The notes: generated by a model not told the origin, from the sequence alone. A DNA stretch of 41,485 bases from Acidobacteriota bacterium (GCA_025363775.1 JANYLG010000025.1:1-41485); one strand, 5' to 3'. Shown: positions 24,150-32,602, counted from the stretch's first letter. Made by a program: numbers and translations.

Positions 24150-27100
24150 CTATTTCTTTGCGGGCGCCGCGGCCGGCAGCTTCACCGGTTCCGGAACGGC
24201 CAGCGTCAACTTGTACTTGGCCAGGGCGCTGCTGAGCGCCGAGGCTTTCGTGATCACCGCATTGGCATCGGCCATCGCCTTTGGCGCCTGAGCCTTCACC
24301 TCGGTGTAGGCGCGCGTGGTCGAGTCGCCCGGCGAGATGCCGCCCATCAGGCCGGTCTTGGCCTGGCCGATCCGCGCCAGCAGGTTCTCGGTCGCGCCGC
24401 CACGGGTACCGCCGCCGCCTCCACCGCGCGCGCCCAAGGCTGGCTGCGCGAACTTCGGGGCAATCGCGGCCAGTTCCTTGTTGAAAGCGTCGAAAGAGGC
24501 CTTCACGTCGGCCGGTAGATCCGTGCGGCTGGCGATCTCTTTGGCCAGTTCACCCATCCGCGTGTTCAGCGGTGTGACCGCGCTCGACACCTGCGTGGCA
24601 AGGCCCTGCAGTTGGTGCATCTCCGTCGCCATGTCGTAGAGCTTCTTCCGTTCGATTGCCGTCAGCGCGACCTCGGGATCGGCTGCGACCTTCACCGGCC
24701 TGGTATCAACCGTCTTCCCGTCGATGACGAGGGCCACGTTGTAGCTGCCGGGGAGCACGAACGGCCCCGCCGTGCCGCCGCCGCCACCGAACGCTCCGCC
24801 GCCCCCTCCGCCAGCGGCCCCGCCGCAGCCGGCGCCGAACGGGCTCACCGCGGGCGCTTCGCCGCCGGCCCCACCGCGTCCTCCGCCCTGCGGCGCGCCC
24901 GCAGGGGCGGTGCCTTCGCCCCGTCCCCCGCCGGCGCCCGCTCCTCGCTGCCCGATTGCCGGCGTCGGCAGCGGCTGCACCCTGAGATCCCAGCACGCGG
25001 CCTGCGTTCCCGCCTTGTTGCTGTTCGCCAGCACCTGGCCGGAGATCTCGCGCACGTCCTTCCCGGTGGTCGCGTCGGTGATCTTCAGCTTCACGTCGCC
25101 AACGGCCTTCTTCAGGAACCAGGTCAGGACGGCAGCCTGCGGCGGGTTCTCGCCGTAGTAGGTCTGGTCGCCCCAGAACTCGTAGTTGTGGTCCCGCGCC
25201 GGGCGGCGATACATCGCCGTCGGCGAGGGCGAGAACAACTTCGCCTCGACCGCCCGTGCGGCCGTGTGCTCCTGGATGGGCGCCATGTTGTCGAGGATCC
25301 AGATGCCCCGGCCGTGCGTCGCGATCAGCATGGCGTTCTCGCTCGGGTGCAGGGTGATCTCGTCGATCCGCACCGTCGGGAGGTTGGCGTTCACCCGCAT
25401 CCAGCTCTTCCCGCGATCGACGGTCACGAACAGCCCCGTCTCGGTGCCGAGGTAGAGGACATCCGGGTTCTTCAGATCCTCGGTGATCGTCCGCGCCACC
25501 TCGCCCTTGATGTTCCCGTTGATCGAACGCCAGCTCTGCCCGAAATCGCTGCTCGCGTAGGCATACGTCTCGAAGTCGTTCTGCCGGTGCCCGTCGAACG
25601 TCGCGTACACGGTGCCTTCGTCGAACCGGGACGGGGCGACTTTCGCCACGTAGATGCCCTTGGGCGCGCCCGGGATCCTGTCGAAGACCTGCGACCATGT
25701 CTTGCCCATGTCGCGCGTGGCCGCCAGGTGCCCGTCATCGGTCCCCGCGTAGAGGACGCCCGCCCGCTTGGGCGATTCCGCGAACGTGGTGATGGCGGGC
25801 CAGGCCGCGATCCCGTCGTTGCGCGCCACCTGGATCTCGCTGCCCTTCACCCCCATCGTCACGATCTCGTCGCGGCTGGCGCCGCCGGTCAGGTCCTGGC
25901 TGATGGCGGTCCACGACAGGCCCCGGTCGGCCGAACGGAACACCTTGTTGGCCGGTGCGTAGATCACCTTCGAATCGTGCGGCGACATCGTCAGCGGCGT
26001 GTCCCACTGCCAGCGCAACGCCGGCTCTTTGGGCGCCGCCTGCGGCCGGATGCTCATCGTCTCGAACGTGACGCGGTCGAGGCGAGCCATGTTGCCGTCC
26101 TGAGACTCGGTGTAAGCGATGCGATAGTCGGTCGGGTCCTGCAGCACGACGAAGCCGTCGCCGCCCTGCACCGTGGTCCAGTCGTGGTTGGCGATGCCGG
26201 CCGATCCGCGGACCGCGCTCGGGCCGCACCAGTCGTAGTTGTCCTGCATGCCGCCGCACACGTTGAACGGCGTCGCCATGTCGTAGCTCACGTGATAGAA
26301 GGTGGCGATGGGCAGGTTGGGCATGAAGGCCCAGGTCTTCGCCTGATCGTACGACACGGACACGCCGCCGTCGTTCCCAATCAGCACGTGGCTCGAGTTT
26401 GCCGGGTCGATCCAGATGCCGTGCACGTCGTCGTGCGTCGAGGCGGCCACGTCGGTTGCGATCGTCTTGCCGCCATCGAGCGTCTGGTGTAACCCGACGC
26501 CGCCGAGGTAGACGATGTCCGCGTCGTTCGGGTCGATGCGAACCTGGCTGAAGTACATCGGCCGCGGATTCGCGTTGTTCACCTTCCGCCACGTCGCGCC
26601 CGCATCGTCGGAACGGTAGAGCCCGGTCGGTCCGGCGCTGACGCCTGTCTGCGCGCCGCCGCGCTGCCCGGCGCCAGGGGCCTGTTCGGCTGCCGCTGCG
26701 GGTACGCCCGCGCCGCCGGCACCCCGCGCACCCGCGCCCGCTGCTGCCGGTCCCTCGATCAGGGCGTAGAGCACGTTGCCGCGCCGGCGATAGACGTCCA
26801 CCGCGATTCGGCCCAGTGATCCTTCGGGAAGCCCGGTCTTCAGACGCGTCCACGTTTCACCGGCATCCGTCGATTTCCAGAGACCGCTGCCGGGTCCTCC
26901 GCCGTTCATGCAGCACGAGGTGCGGCGGCGCTGGTAGGTGGAGGCGTAGAGGATGCGGTTGTTCGTCCCGTCCATGGCGAGGTCGTTGGCGCCGGTGTCG
27001 TCGTCGACCTTCAATACCTGTTTCCAGCTTTTGCCACCGTCGGCCGTCTTGTAGACGCCGCGCTCACCGCCCGGGCCCCAGAGGCTTCCGGTGGCCGCGA

Positions 27101-27605
27101 CGAAGACGGTGTTGTTGTCGCGCGGGTCGATCAGGATGCGGTTGATGTGGCGTGACGTGCGAAGACCCATGTGCACCCAGGTCTTGCCGCCGTCGGTTGT
27201 CTTGTAGACGCCGTCGCCCCAGGAGGTGCTCTGTCGGTTGTTGGACTCGCCGGTGCCGATCCAGACCAGGTCAGGATTCGACGACGAGACGGCGACGTCA
27301 CCGATCGACATCAGGCCCTGGCTCTGGAACTGCGCCTCGAATGTCGTGCCGTTGTTCGTCGTCTTCCACACGCCGCTGTGCGCGGTGCCGACGTAGAAGA
27401 TCGCGGGGTTCGCGTCGTAGACCGCGAGGTCGGAGACACGGCCCGCCGTCGATGCCGGACCGATCGAGCGGAAGTGCAGCGAGTCGAACGGGCTGCTGGC
27501 AACGGGGGTCGCAAGCGGCGCCTGCCCGGCCTGCCCGACGAGCGACGGGCCGGCAAGCGCGAGCGCGAGCGCCACGCCAAGTCCAATCAGCAGATGGTGT
27601 TTCAT
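24150..27605 (-). CDS. Exported BNR/Asp-box repeat protein (VPS10/sortilin-like)
   Basis: An 1151-residue exported protein. The ATG at 27605 has GGAGG 7 nt upstream and starts a signal peptide (MKHHLLIGLGVALALALAGP). The main part is a series of beta-propeller blades with Asp-box motifs: VYKTTDGGKTW, VYKTADGGKSW, LWKSTDAGETW, LYRSDDAGATW, VFRSADRGLSW, LAATRDMGKTW and LFVTVDRGKSW. This resembles the ten-bladed VPS10/sortilin family abundant in Acidobacteria and Bacteroidetes. Gly/Ala-rich linkers occur near residues 300-330 and 940-1000, followed by a helical C-terminal domain. Such proteins are often annotated as glycosyl hydrolases but no catalytic residues are proven; ligand binding on the surface is as likely. 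It heads a two-gene operon with the broken M14 gene. Confidence 0.88.
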   Translation of the reverse strand: MKHHLLIGLGVALALALAGPSLVGQAGQAPLATPVASSPFDSLHFRSIGPASTAGRVSDLAVYDANPAIFYVGTAHSGVWKTTNNGTTFEAQFQSQGLMSIGDVAVSSSNPDLVWIGTGESNNRQSTSWGDGVYKTTDGGKTWVHMGLRTSRHINRILIDPRDNNTVFVAATGSLWGPGGERGVYKTADGGKSWKQVLKVDDDTGANDLAMDGTNNRILYASTYQRRRTSCCMNGGGPGSGLWKSTDAGETWTRLKTGLPEGSLGRIAVDVYRRRGNVLYALIEGPAAAGAGARGAGGAGVPAAAAEQAPGAGQRGGAQTGVSAGPTGLYRSDDAGATWRKVNNANPRPMYFSQVRIDPNDADIVYLGGVGLHQTLDGGKTIATDVAASTHDDVHGIWIDPANSSHVLIGNDGGVSVSYDQAKTWAFMPNLPIATFYHVSYDMATPFNVCGGMQDNYDWCGPSAVRGSAGIANHDWTTVQGGDGFVVLQDPTDYRIAYTESQDGNMARLDRVTFETMSIRPQAAPKEPALRWQWDTPLTMSPHDSKVIYAPANKVFRSADRGLSWTAISQDLTGGASRDEIVTMGVKGSEIQVARNDGIAAWPAITTFAESPKRAGVLYAGTDDGHLAATRDMGKTWSQVFDRIPGAPKGIYVAKVAPSRFDEGTVYATFDGHRQNDFETYAYASSDFGQSWRSINGNIKGEVARTITEDLKNPDVLYLGTETGLFVTVDRGKSWMRVNANLPTVRIDEITLHPSENAMLIATHGRGIWILDNMAPIQEHTAARAVEAKLFSPSPTAMYRRPARDHNYEFWGDQTYYGENPPQAAVLTWFLKKAVGDVKLKITDATTGKDVREISGQVLANSNKAGTQAACWDLRVQPLPTPAIGQRGAGAGGGRGEGTAPAGAPQGGGRGGAGGEAPAVSPFGAGCGGAAGGGGGGAFGGGGGTAGPFVLPGSYNVALVIDGKTVDTRPVKVAADPEVALTAIERKKLYDMATEMHQLQGLATQVSSAVTPLNTRMGELAKEIASRTDLPADVKASFDAFNKELAAIAPKFAQPALGARGGGGGGTRGGATENLLARIGQAKTGLMGGISPGDSTTRAYTEVKAQAPKAMADANAVITKASALSSALAKYKLTLAVPEPVKLPAAAPAKK

Positions 27606-27639
27606 CAAGAGCCTCCAGAAGGGGAAGGAAGGATGGGGG

Positions 27640-27645
27640 ATTATA
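27640..27645 (-). promoter_or_regulatory. -10 element of the BNR-protein operon
   Basis: Minus-strand TATAAT (27645-27640), 34 nt before the ATG. No clear -35 hexamer at 16-18 nt upstream. Confidence 0.5.
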
Positions 27646-27699
27646 TCGGAATGGTAGAGATGGCGCCTTCGGTTCCAAGACCGCGCCGCCCACGGTCCA

Positions 27700-27953
27700 G
27701 GCGATCCTCCATCGCCCCTGTGGTGGTCCCGGAGTTCTACGAGATCCGACGCGCCCACGATTTGGCCGAATCGGTGGGGAAGATGGTGCTGGCCGAGACG
27801 GGCCTGGAGGGCCAGGTGCATACCCACATCGACCCCTGCGAGCGGGCCTGGTGCCGTTCATGCAGTCTGGAGTCGTGCCCGGTACGGGTCGAACCTTGCG
27901 GGCATTCCGAACCCCTTACCCTGGAACAGGCCATCCTGCCCGGAAGCATCTAG
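27700..27953 (+). pseudogene. C-terminal fragment, probably of a cation diffusion facilitator
   Basis: The frame reads APVVVPEFYEIRRAHDLAES, then VGKMVLAETGLEGQVHTHID, and PCERAWCRSCSLESCPVRVE, ending AILPGSI. The A-H-D-L-A-E-S-V-x-x-x-V and V-H-T-H-I-D-P segments are like the cytoplasmic dimerisation domain at the end of cation diffusion facilitators, some of which carry a Cys-rich tail as here. The membrane part is absent; upstream sequence belongs to the divergent BNR gene. It is probably the tail of a lost metal exporter. A short independent zinc-binding protein cannot be excluded. Confidence 0.45.
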
Positions 27954-27978
27954 CGGCGTGTCCACGTGATTCGCAGCG

Positions 27979-28164
27979 TCACTCTCGCACGGGCTCCCCG
28001 CGCACCGCTGGCGCAACGATGTTGACGACGAACCGTGCGCCTTCGAACGCGGACGTCGCGTCGTCGCGGGAGTAGAACGTCGAGGGCGTCAGGTCTTCGG
28101 CGCCGTAGAATGGCAACTCCCGGTCGCGTCGCAGTCCGCGGGAGTGTGAGACAGCCGGTCCCAC
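27979..28164 (-). pseudogene. Short C-terminal fragment, HEPN-like
   Basis: The frame contains RDRELPFYGAEDLTPSTFYS followed by RDDATSAFEGARFVV and ends RGEPVRE. The F-Y-G-x-E-D-x-x-P-x-x-x-Y-x-x-x-D-A pattern recalls the last helix region of HEPN-domain proteins. It is too short for firm assignment. It lies downstream of the restriction-modification operon on the same strand. Confidence 0.3.
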
Positions 28165-28191
28165 GCGCGGCGCGTGGAATCCCGCCGAGGG

Positions 28192-28677
28192 TCACTTCGC
28201 GGCCGTTGGCGAACCGCTGGCAAGAACTCGATGAAGGCGTCGTCGGACGACGCGCGCGACGCTCCGCGCGGCCCGCTCCGGATGCTCGTGTTCCCAAAAC
28301 CGCAGGAGCTTCCACCCAGCCTTCCTCAGCCGAGAGTCGGTGTCACGGTCGCGGGCGACGTTCGCGAAAATCTTGCGGCGCCACCATGCGGCGTTCGCCT
28401 TCGGCCAGGTCGCGTGGATCGGGCACGCGTGCCAGAAGCAGCCGTCGACGAACACAGCGACCTTCGCGCCGATGAACGAAAGGTCCGCACGCCGGCGCGT
28501 GCCCGGCAGCGGCCAGTCGACCCGGTAGCGGAGGCCGAGACGGTGGACGGCCGAACGAATGGCCAGCTCGCAAGGTGTGTCGCGCCTAAGTGTTGCCAGC
28601 ATCCTGTGTCGAACGTCAGGAGACGATGCTGGCGGGCGCTTAGATTTCGGGCTCCTCGCCCTGGAAGAAGAAGTCAC
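28192..28677 (-). CDS. vsr: Very short patch repair (Vsr) endonuclease
   Basis: A 161-residue Vsr endonuclease, which nicks next to T:G mismatches produced by deamination of 5-methylcytosine and starts their repair. Landmarks: SPDVRHRMLATLRRDTPCEL, GLRYRVDWPLPGTRRRADLS with the catalytic Asp, FVDGCFWHACPIH with the His and zinc-binding residues, and GWKLLRFWEHE. The GTG start at 28677 lies inside the end of the restriction-enzyme gene (38-nt overlap); the ATG at 28602 would cut off conserved residues. It is the third gene of a methyltransferase/putative endonuclease/Vsr operon, so it guards the sites methylated by the first gene. Confidence 0.92.
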   Translation of the reverse strand: MTSSSRARSPKSKRPPASSPDVRHRMLATLRRDTPCELAIRSAVHRLGLRYRVDWPLPGTRRRADLSFIGAKVAVFVDGCFWHACPIHATWPKANAAWWRRKIFANVARDRDTDSRLRKAGWKLLRFWEHEHPERAARSVARVVRRRLHRVLASGSPTAAK

Positions 28678-29449
28678 GGGCGTTGCGGTGGTCGTAGGTC
28701 ACCTTCAAACGGCGGACCAAATCAGCGAGCGTCAACATGTTGCGCGGACGTCCGGTTCGCGGGCACTTCACTGGGCCGCCGAGCTCGTAGAAACCAAGGT
28801 CGCTGCCGTCTCGTGCGTAAAGGCCGATGAAGACGAGCTCGAAGCGATCGGGAGCGTCCTCGGGCTCATCGCGTCCCTTCAGGGGCCACAGATACTCGAC
28901 CCACGACGCGAAGGACGACGTCTCAAAGTCCTCGCAGGCTTCGAACGGCAGGAAGAGAATCGCTGCCATGACGGCGTACGGTTGACGAAGGTGATGGGCT
29001 GTCGCCTCAACGCGCAACTCTTCGTCGTTCCGCTTCATGTTGTGGACGAAGTCGGCGTGTCCGCCCTCCTCCTCGCCGACGTGGACGGACTTGAACGATA
29101 CCGCCAGGCCAAGCCCGATCTCCGGCGTGCTGTAGCTCAGGTCCACACGCTTGGGACCTCGCACCGACTGCGAAGGGTTCTCCCCGCTCCGGACACCAGG
29201 GAAGTGGGGTTCGAGCGCCGAAGCGATCTCCTCACCGATGTACTTGGCGAAGTAGATCGCAAACGAGAGATCAGACTTGAACTCCTTCGTTCTCCTGCCG
29301 GCGGCTGTAAGTTGGGCGTTCCTGGCGTTCCTCGCGGCCTTCTTCTGCTCGATGTTCTGACGCGTGCGCTCCAGCGCGCGAGCGATCGCGGCTCTTCCGT
29401 CTGGCGCCTCCGACTTTCCGCGAAGCGGGGGCTGCCGTTTCGCCATCAC
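28640..29449 (-). CDS. Putative type II restriction endonuclease
   Basis: A 269-residue protein between a cytosine methyltransferase and Vsr, with 4-nt (ATGA) overlap to the former. The position strongly suggests the cognate restriction enzyme. A PD-(D/E)XK-like core may be GPKRVDLSYSTPEIGLGL followed by AVSFKSVHVGEEEGGHADF; here Ser-Phe-Lys takes the place of the usual Glu-x-Lys. Also notable are KRNDEELRVEATAHHLRQPY and AVMAAILFLPFEACED. Related uncharacterised proteins appear beside C5-methyltransferases in other genomes, by recollection of the family. The basic N-terminal stretch (about 1-55) may contact DNA. The recognition site is unknown. Confidence 0.65.
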   Translation of the reverse strand: MMAKRQPPLRGKSEAPDGRAAIARALERTRQNIEQKKAARNARNAQLTAAGRRTKEFKSDLSFAIYFAKYIGEEIASALEPHFPGVRSGENPSQSVRGPKRVDLSYSTPEIGLGLAVSFKSVHVGEEEGGHADFVHNMKRNDEELRVEATAHHLRQPYAVMAAILFLPFEACEDFETSSFASWVEYLWPLKGRDEPEDAPDRFELVFIGLYARDGSDLGFYELGGPVKCPRTGRPRNMLTLADLVRRLKVTYDHRNARDFFFQGEEPEI

Positions 29450-30651
29450 GCCACCGCCTTCCGGGACATGCGCACCACGTGGCGCCTGACGTCATCCAAG
29501 AACCCTGGCTTCTCGTCGAAGTGCAGGCTGCTGACCTCGGCTCGCGACAGGAAGCCGCCGGCGGCGCGCGCGGACAGCAGCGCGAGTGGAAACGCGAGGA
29601 AGTCCGACAAGTGCGGCGCCGGCACGCTCAACGGCCACAGCGAAACGGCCACCGGGTAGACCTTGCCACCACCGCCCCACGCCGCCTTCGGCCAAGCCAC
29701 CCCACGCCCGAGCAGCGCGCCGCTGCGTGTTGGGTCGAACTCGCCTGGAGTGGCGAGACGCTCACCAACCCATTGCGCGACCGGGACGCTGACCGCGTTG
29801 CCGACCAACTTCCACCGATGGCCGCGGCGAACCCCGGCGACGTCGAGGGCCGCGAGTGTCCAGTCCGCGTCGAAGCCCTGGAGCCGCTCGACATCACGGA
29901 TCTCCGGCGTGCTGATTGTGCCGGCGCGCGGGTTCCAGATGGCCGGTGGCGATGGGATTCCGATCGTGGAGCCGCCCTTCAACGTGGGCACGGCATCGAT
30001 CGCCCAGCCGAGACCGCGCAAGCCTTCGGTCCAGAAAAAGCCGCACCACAGGTCAGGAGAGAACAGAGGATTCACGGAAGCCGCATCGTCTACGAAGAGA
30101 ACGTCGCGTGCATCCTCGGTCCGAGACGCGAGCAGGATCACGCGCTGGCGGCGCTGCGGCAGGCCGAAGGCTCGCGTGTCCACGACCCGGTACGCCCACG
30201 AGTACCCACGGGCCTCGAGCTCGTCGACGAGGTAGCGCATCGCCTTGCCGCGCTCCAGTTGCAGCATGAACGAGACGTTCTCGAGCAGGAGCCACCGAGG
30301 CCCGCGCCTCCGCGAGTCGAGCAACCGGAAGACGTGGCCGACGAGTGAAGACTGGATCCCGCCGATCCCGGCGGTGCAACCCGCCTGCGAGAGATCCTGA
30401 CAGGGAAACCCGGCAGCGACGAGGTCCACGGGCGGGAGCGTCTTAATCTCGCGGACGTCGGACGCCAGCGGGACGTCCACGAAGCGCCGCCGAAGCACAT
30501 TCGACGCGCCCGGGTCGATCTCGCAGAGGATCGCCGACTCGTGGCCGGCGCGGTGCAGGCCGAGTTCGATACCGCCGATGCCCGCGAACAGGCCGGCGAC
30601 GGAGAGGGACTGGCCCGATCGTCGGGCGGAGGCGCGCGTCATCTTCAGCAT
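29446..30651 (-). CDS. DNA (cytosine-5-)-methyltransferase
   Basis: A 401-residue C5 methyltransferase. Motifs in order: I (VAGLFAGIGGIELGLHRAGH), IV with catalytic Cys (VAAGFPCQDLSQAG), VI (LLLENVSF), VIII (FGLPQRRQRVILLASR), a short target-recognition region, and IX-X (RHRWKLVGNAVSVPVAQW-like, reading HRWKLVGNAVSVPVAQW). After motif X comes an unusual tail of about 115 residues including GGGGKVYPVAVSLWPL and SSLHFDEKPGFLDDVRRHV, shared by a subset of restriction-associated enzymes. The ATG at 30651 has GAGG about 11 nt upstream; a GTG at 30663 is an alternative. It is first in the operon with the putative endonuclease and Vsr. Confidence 0.93.
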   Translation of the reverse strand: MLKMTRASARRSGQSLSVAGLFAGIGGIELGLHRAGHESAILCEIDPGASNVLRRRFVDVPLASDVREIKTLPPVDLVAAGFPCQDLSQAGCTAGIGGIQSSLVGHVFRLLDSRRRGPRWLLLENVSFMLQLERGKAMRYLVDELEARGYSWAYRVVDTRAFGLPQRRQRVILLASRTEDARDVLFVDDAASVNPLFSPDLWCGFFWTEGLRGLGWAIDAVPTLKGGSTIGIPSPPAIWNPRAGTISTPEIRDVERLQGFDADWTLAALDVAGVRRGHRWKLVGNAVSVPVAQWVGERLATPGEFDPTRSGALLGRGVAWPKAAWGGGGKVYPVAVSLWPLSVPAPHLSDFLAFPLALLSARAAGGFLSRAEVSSLHFDEKPGFLDDVRRHVVRMSRKAVA

Positions 30652-30741
30652 GGAGTCTAGCACCTCGGCAAGGGCCAGGATCCGGGATCGTCGTGACAGG
30701 AGAGGTCATACCCCCACGCCGCAAGTTCCTGGGGTGTCGTA

Positions 30742-30961
30742 CCCGCGCGTCAGCGTTCCGCTTCGGCCATCCGCTTGATGGCGGCCAGCGCCCGCTCGAG
30801 ACCCTCGCGCGAGCCATTGCTGGCTCTCGGCTCAATGAGACCGCCGAACAGCCCGGTCAGGCCGTCGGACCGCGCCAGGTTCAACACGACGAGATAGACG
30901 CCCTTGCCGGACTGACGCTTGTCGGCGCTCACCACGGCGCGGACTTCGAGCGCTGTGTGGA
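30742..30961. repeat. 220-bp direct duplication, copy 1
   Basis: Matches 31399-31618 over 220 bases without gaps and with about 9 substitutions (96 percent). It corresponds to the last 68 codons of the secreted-protein gene at 31407 and keeps that reading frame on the minus strand, ending with a stop at 30750. Here it has no 5' part of a gene. Its other end runs into the HicB-like gene. The stretch 30652-30741 shows nothing else I can support. Confidence 0.93.
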
Positions 30962-31365
30962 CGAGCCAGGCCGAGGGCGGCTTCCTGGTGCAGTTTCCTG
31001 AGCTGCCCGGGTGCCTCACCGAGGGCGACACACTCGAGGAGGCCCTCGCGAATGCCGCCGAGGCCCTGTCTGGCTGGCTCTTCGTGGCGGTCAAGGAGAA
31101 CCAGGACGTTCCCGCTCCGAGCGTCCACCACGGCCGGAACGACCACCGCGTGGAGCCCGACCTGGACGTGACGGTCCCTCTGCTCATCCTGTGGACGCGC
31201 AAGAAGAAGGGCCTCACCCAGGACCAGATGGCGGAAGCGCTGGGCGTCTCGCAGCAGGCGTACCGGAAGTTGGAGATCCCCGGGAAGAGCAATCCGCGCC
31301 TGAAGACGCTGTCGCGGCTCTGCGGCGCGTTGGGGCTGGAACTGGAACTGCGCCCCGTGGGGTGA
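30955..31365 (+). CDS. HicB-like antitoxin with C-terminal helix-turn-helix (orphan)
   Basis: A 136-residue reading from the GTG at 30955. The first part, AEGGFLVQFPELPGCLTEGD followed by TLEEALANAAEALSGWL, is the HicB RNase-H-like fold. The C-terminal part, KKKGLTQDQMAEALGVSQQA and YRKLEIPGKSNPRLKTLSRL, is an XRE-type helix-turn-helix, as in HicB proteins that repress their own operon. Perhaps ten N-terminal residues are missing or replaced: the start lies inside the last 7 bases of duplicated copy 1, so the original promoter and start were replaced by the rearrangement. No hicA toxin gene is found on either side. It may be a free-standing regulator or a remnant. Confidence 0.75.
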   Translation: MWTSQAEGGFLVQFPELPGCLTEGDTLEEALANAAEALSGWLFVAVKENQDVPAPSVHHGRNDHRVEPDLDVTVPLLILWTRKKKGLTQDQMAEALGVSQQAYRKLEIPGKSNPRLKTLSRLCGALGLELELRPVG

Positions 31366-31398
31366 GCTGCGACCGTGGTCGGGCCGCGCGGCCCATGG

Positions 31399-31618
31399 CC
31401 CGCGCGTCAGCGATCCGACTCGGCCATCCGCTTGATGGCGGCCAGCGCCCGCTCGAGACCCTCGCGCGAGCCATTGCTGGCTCTCAGCTTGATGAGAACG
31501 CCGAACAGGCCGGCCAGGCCGTCGGACCGCGCCAGGTTCAACACGACCAGATAGACGCCCTTGCCGGACTGACGCTTGTCGGCGCTCACCACGGCGCGGA
31601 CTTCGAGCGCTGTGTGGA
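31399..31618. repeat. 220-bp direct duplication, copy 2
   Basis: The copy that sits in its natural place, as the 3' end of the secreted-protein gene 31407-32504. See copy 1 at 30742. The two copies are in the same orientation and flank the HicB-like gene. Confidence 0.93.
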
Positions 31619-32504
31619 AGTAGTGACTGGCGTAGAGCTGCTTGACCGCCACGACGTGAAGCAGCCCGCTCGTGCGCCCGGTGCCTTGGACGACGACGTG
31701 GTTTATGCGGAAGACCGGCTTGAGGCCGAACTCCGCCAGCGACCAGTAGAAGAAGTCGCGCGTGAGGCTCGGCCGCGCCGCCGTCGGGTAGCCGCGAAGG
31801 TATTTGGCGAGCGGCGTCAGCACGTCCGGCCAGAGATCGACGCGGCCGATCATCTCCTCGAATTCGCGCGCGATGAACTGCGGCCGATCCGAGTCCAGGT
31901 AGACGGCCAGCTTTTGGTTTCCGCCTTTCCGGTAGGCCATGACGTAATCGAGTGAGGCCTGGCGGGCGAGGGCGTTGACGCGTGCGGCCGCGGCGGGCGC
32001 CGACCAGTCGATTTTCTCGAGCAGGTCGAACGCGCCCTGGCCGAGTTTGACATCGCAGCTCCCGGGCCGACAGTCGCGCAGCGCCTCCACATCGGCGGGC
32101 GGCAACTGAAACCCGGCGAAATCGCCCAGCCGCGGCGGGTCGCTCAGCCTCTTGGTGCGAATGAACCCCTCACCCGACTCGAGCCGCTCGACGTCCTGGA
32201 GAACGGACACGAGCCGGGCGCTGGTCGCACGGACGAAGACGATTCCGGCGACGACAATCTCGCGGTCCACGCTGGACGGGAGGACCACGGCGACAGAGGT
32301 GCCGGTGTCCACATCCGCCAACTGGCGTGGGGTGAAGCCGAAGCGCCGGCCAATGGACTGCGCGGCCGATACCGGGGATTGCGCCCAGACGGAGGCTTGC
32401 AGCACCAGAACGGCGGCTGCCGCTACCAGCACGAAGGCTGCTGTGGCAAGCACGGAGGCGTGTACCACACTGGGTGTGCGTGAGAGCGTGAGGGATCGGA
32501 ACAT
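31407..32504 (-). CDS. Uncharacterised exported protein
   Basis: A 365-residue protein. The ATG at 32504 is followed by a signal peptide (FVLVAAAAVLVLQASVWAQ). I do not recognise the family. Visible features: AQSIGRRFGFTPRQLADVDT near the mature N-terminus, a Cys pair in LRDCRPGSCDVKLGQGAFDL (possible disulfide), LARQASLDYVMAYRKGGNQK, a Trp/Tyr-rich part (RPSLTRDFFYWSLAEFGLKP), and a C-terminal module VRAVVSADKRQSGKGVYLVV with SREGLERALAAIKRMAE. The C-terminal 68 codons exist a second time at 30742. Similar exported proteins seem to be common in Acidobacteria, from general memory only. Confidence 0.7.
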   Translation of the reverse strand: MFRSLTLSRTPSVVHASVLATAAFVLVAAAAVLVLQASVWAQSPVSAAQSIGRRFGFTPRQLADVDTGTSVAVVLPSSVDREIVVAGIVFVRATSARLVSVLQDVERLESGEGFIRTKRLSDPPRLGDFAGFQLPPADVEALRDCRPGSCDVKLGQGAFDLLEKIDWSAPAAAARVNALARQASLDYVMAYRKGGNQKLAVYLDSDRPQFIAREFEEMIGRVDLWPDVLTPLAKYLRGYPTAARPSLTRDFFYWSLAEFGLKPVFRINHVVVQGTGRTSGLLHVVAVKQLYASHYFHTALEVRAVVSADKRQSGKGVYLVVLNLARSDGLAGLFGVLIKLRASNGSREGLERALAAIKRMAESDR

Positions 32505-32520
32505 GGGGCCCCCTTGCGAG

Positions 32521-32567
32521 AACAGTCTACCAGCCGGCGGAAGTTTATGTAATGGGGCTGGACTGTT
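32521..32567. promoter_or_regulatory. Bulged inverted repeat between divergent genes
   Basis: AACAGTC-tac-CAGCC on the left pairs with GGCTG-GACTGTT on the right: 12 matching base pairs with a 3-nt bulge, around a 20-nt AT-richer loop. It lies just upstream of the secreted-protein gene and 110 nt before the M16 operon, so it may be an operator for either, or an RNA hairpin. Confidence 0.45.
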
Positions 32568-32593
32568 GCCGACCAAATACGTGAGGGGCGCGG

Positions 32594-32602
32594 TGCTACA
32601 CT
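32594..32602 (+). promoter_or_regulatory. Extended -10 promoter of the M16 peptidase operon
   Basis: TGCTACACT fits TGn-TANNNT (extended -10). No -35 box at proper spacing, which extended -10 promoters do not need. The start would be near 32609, giving a 68-nt leader with AAGGAG at 32660-32665. Confidence 0.45.

Noticed and set aside
24612-26492. Long plus-strand frame inside the BNR-protein region
   Set aside because: Antisense shadow of a well-supported gene with repeated Asp-box motifs.
30750-31292. Minus-strand gene opposite the HicB-like frame
   Set aside because: Only its last 68 codons (the duplicated copy) resemble a protein; the remainder is antisense to HicB.
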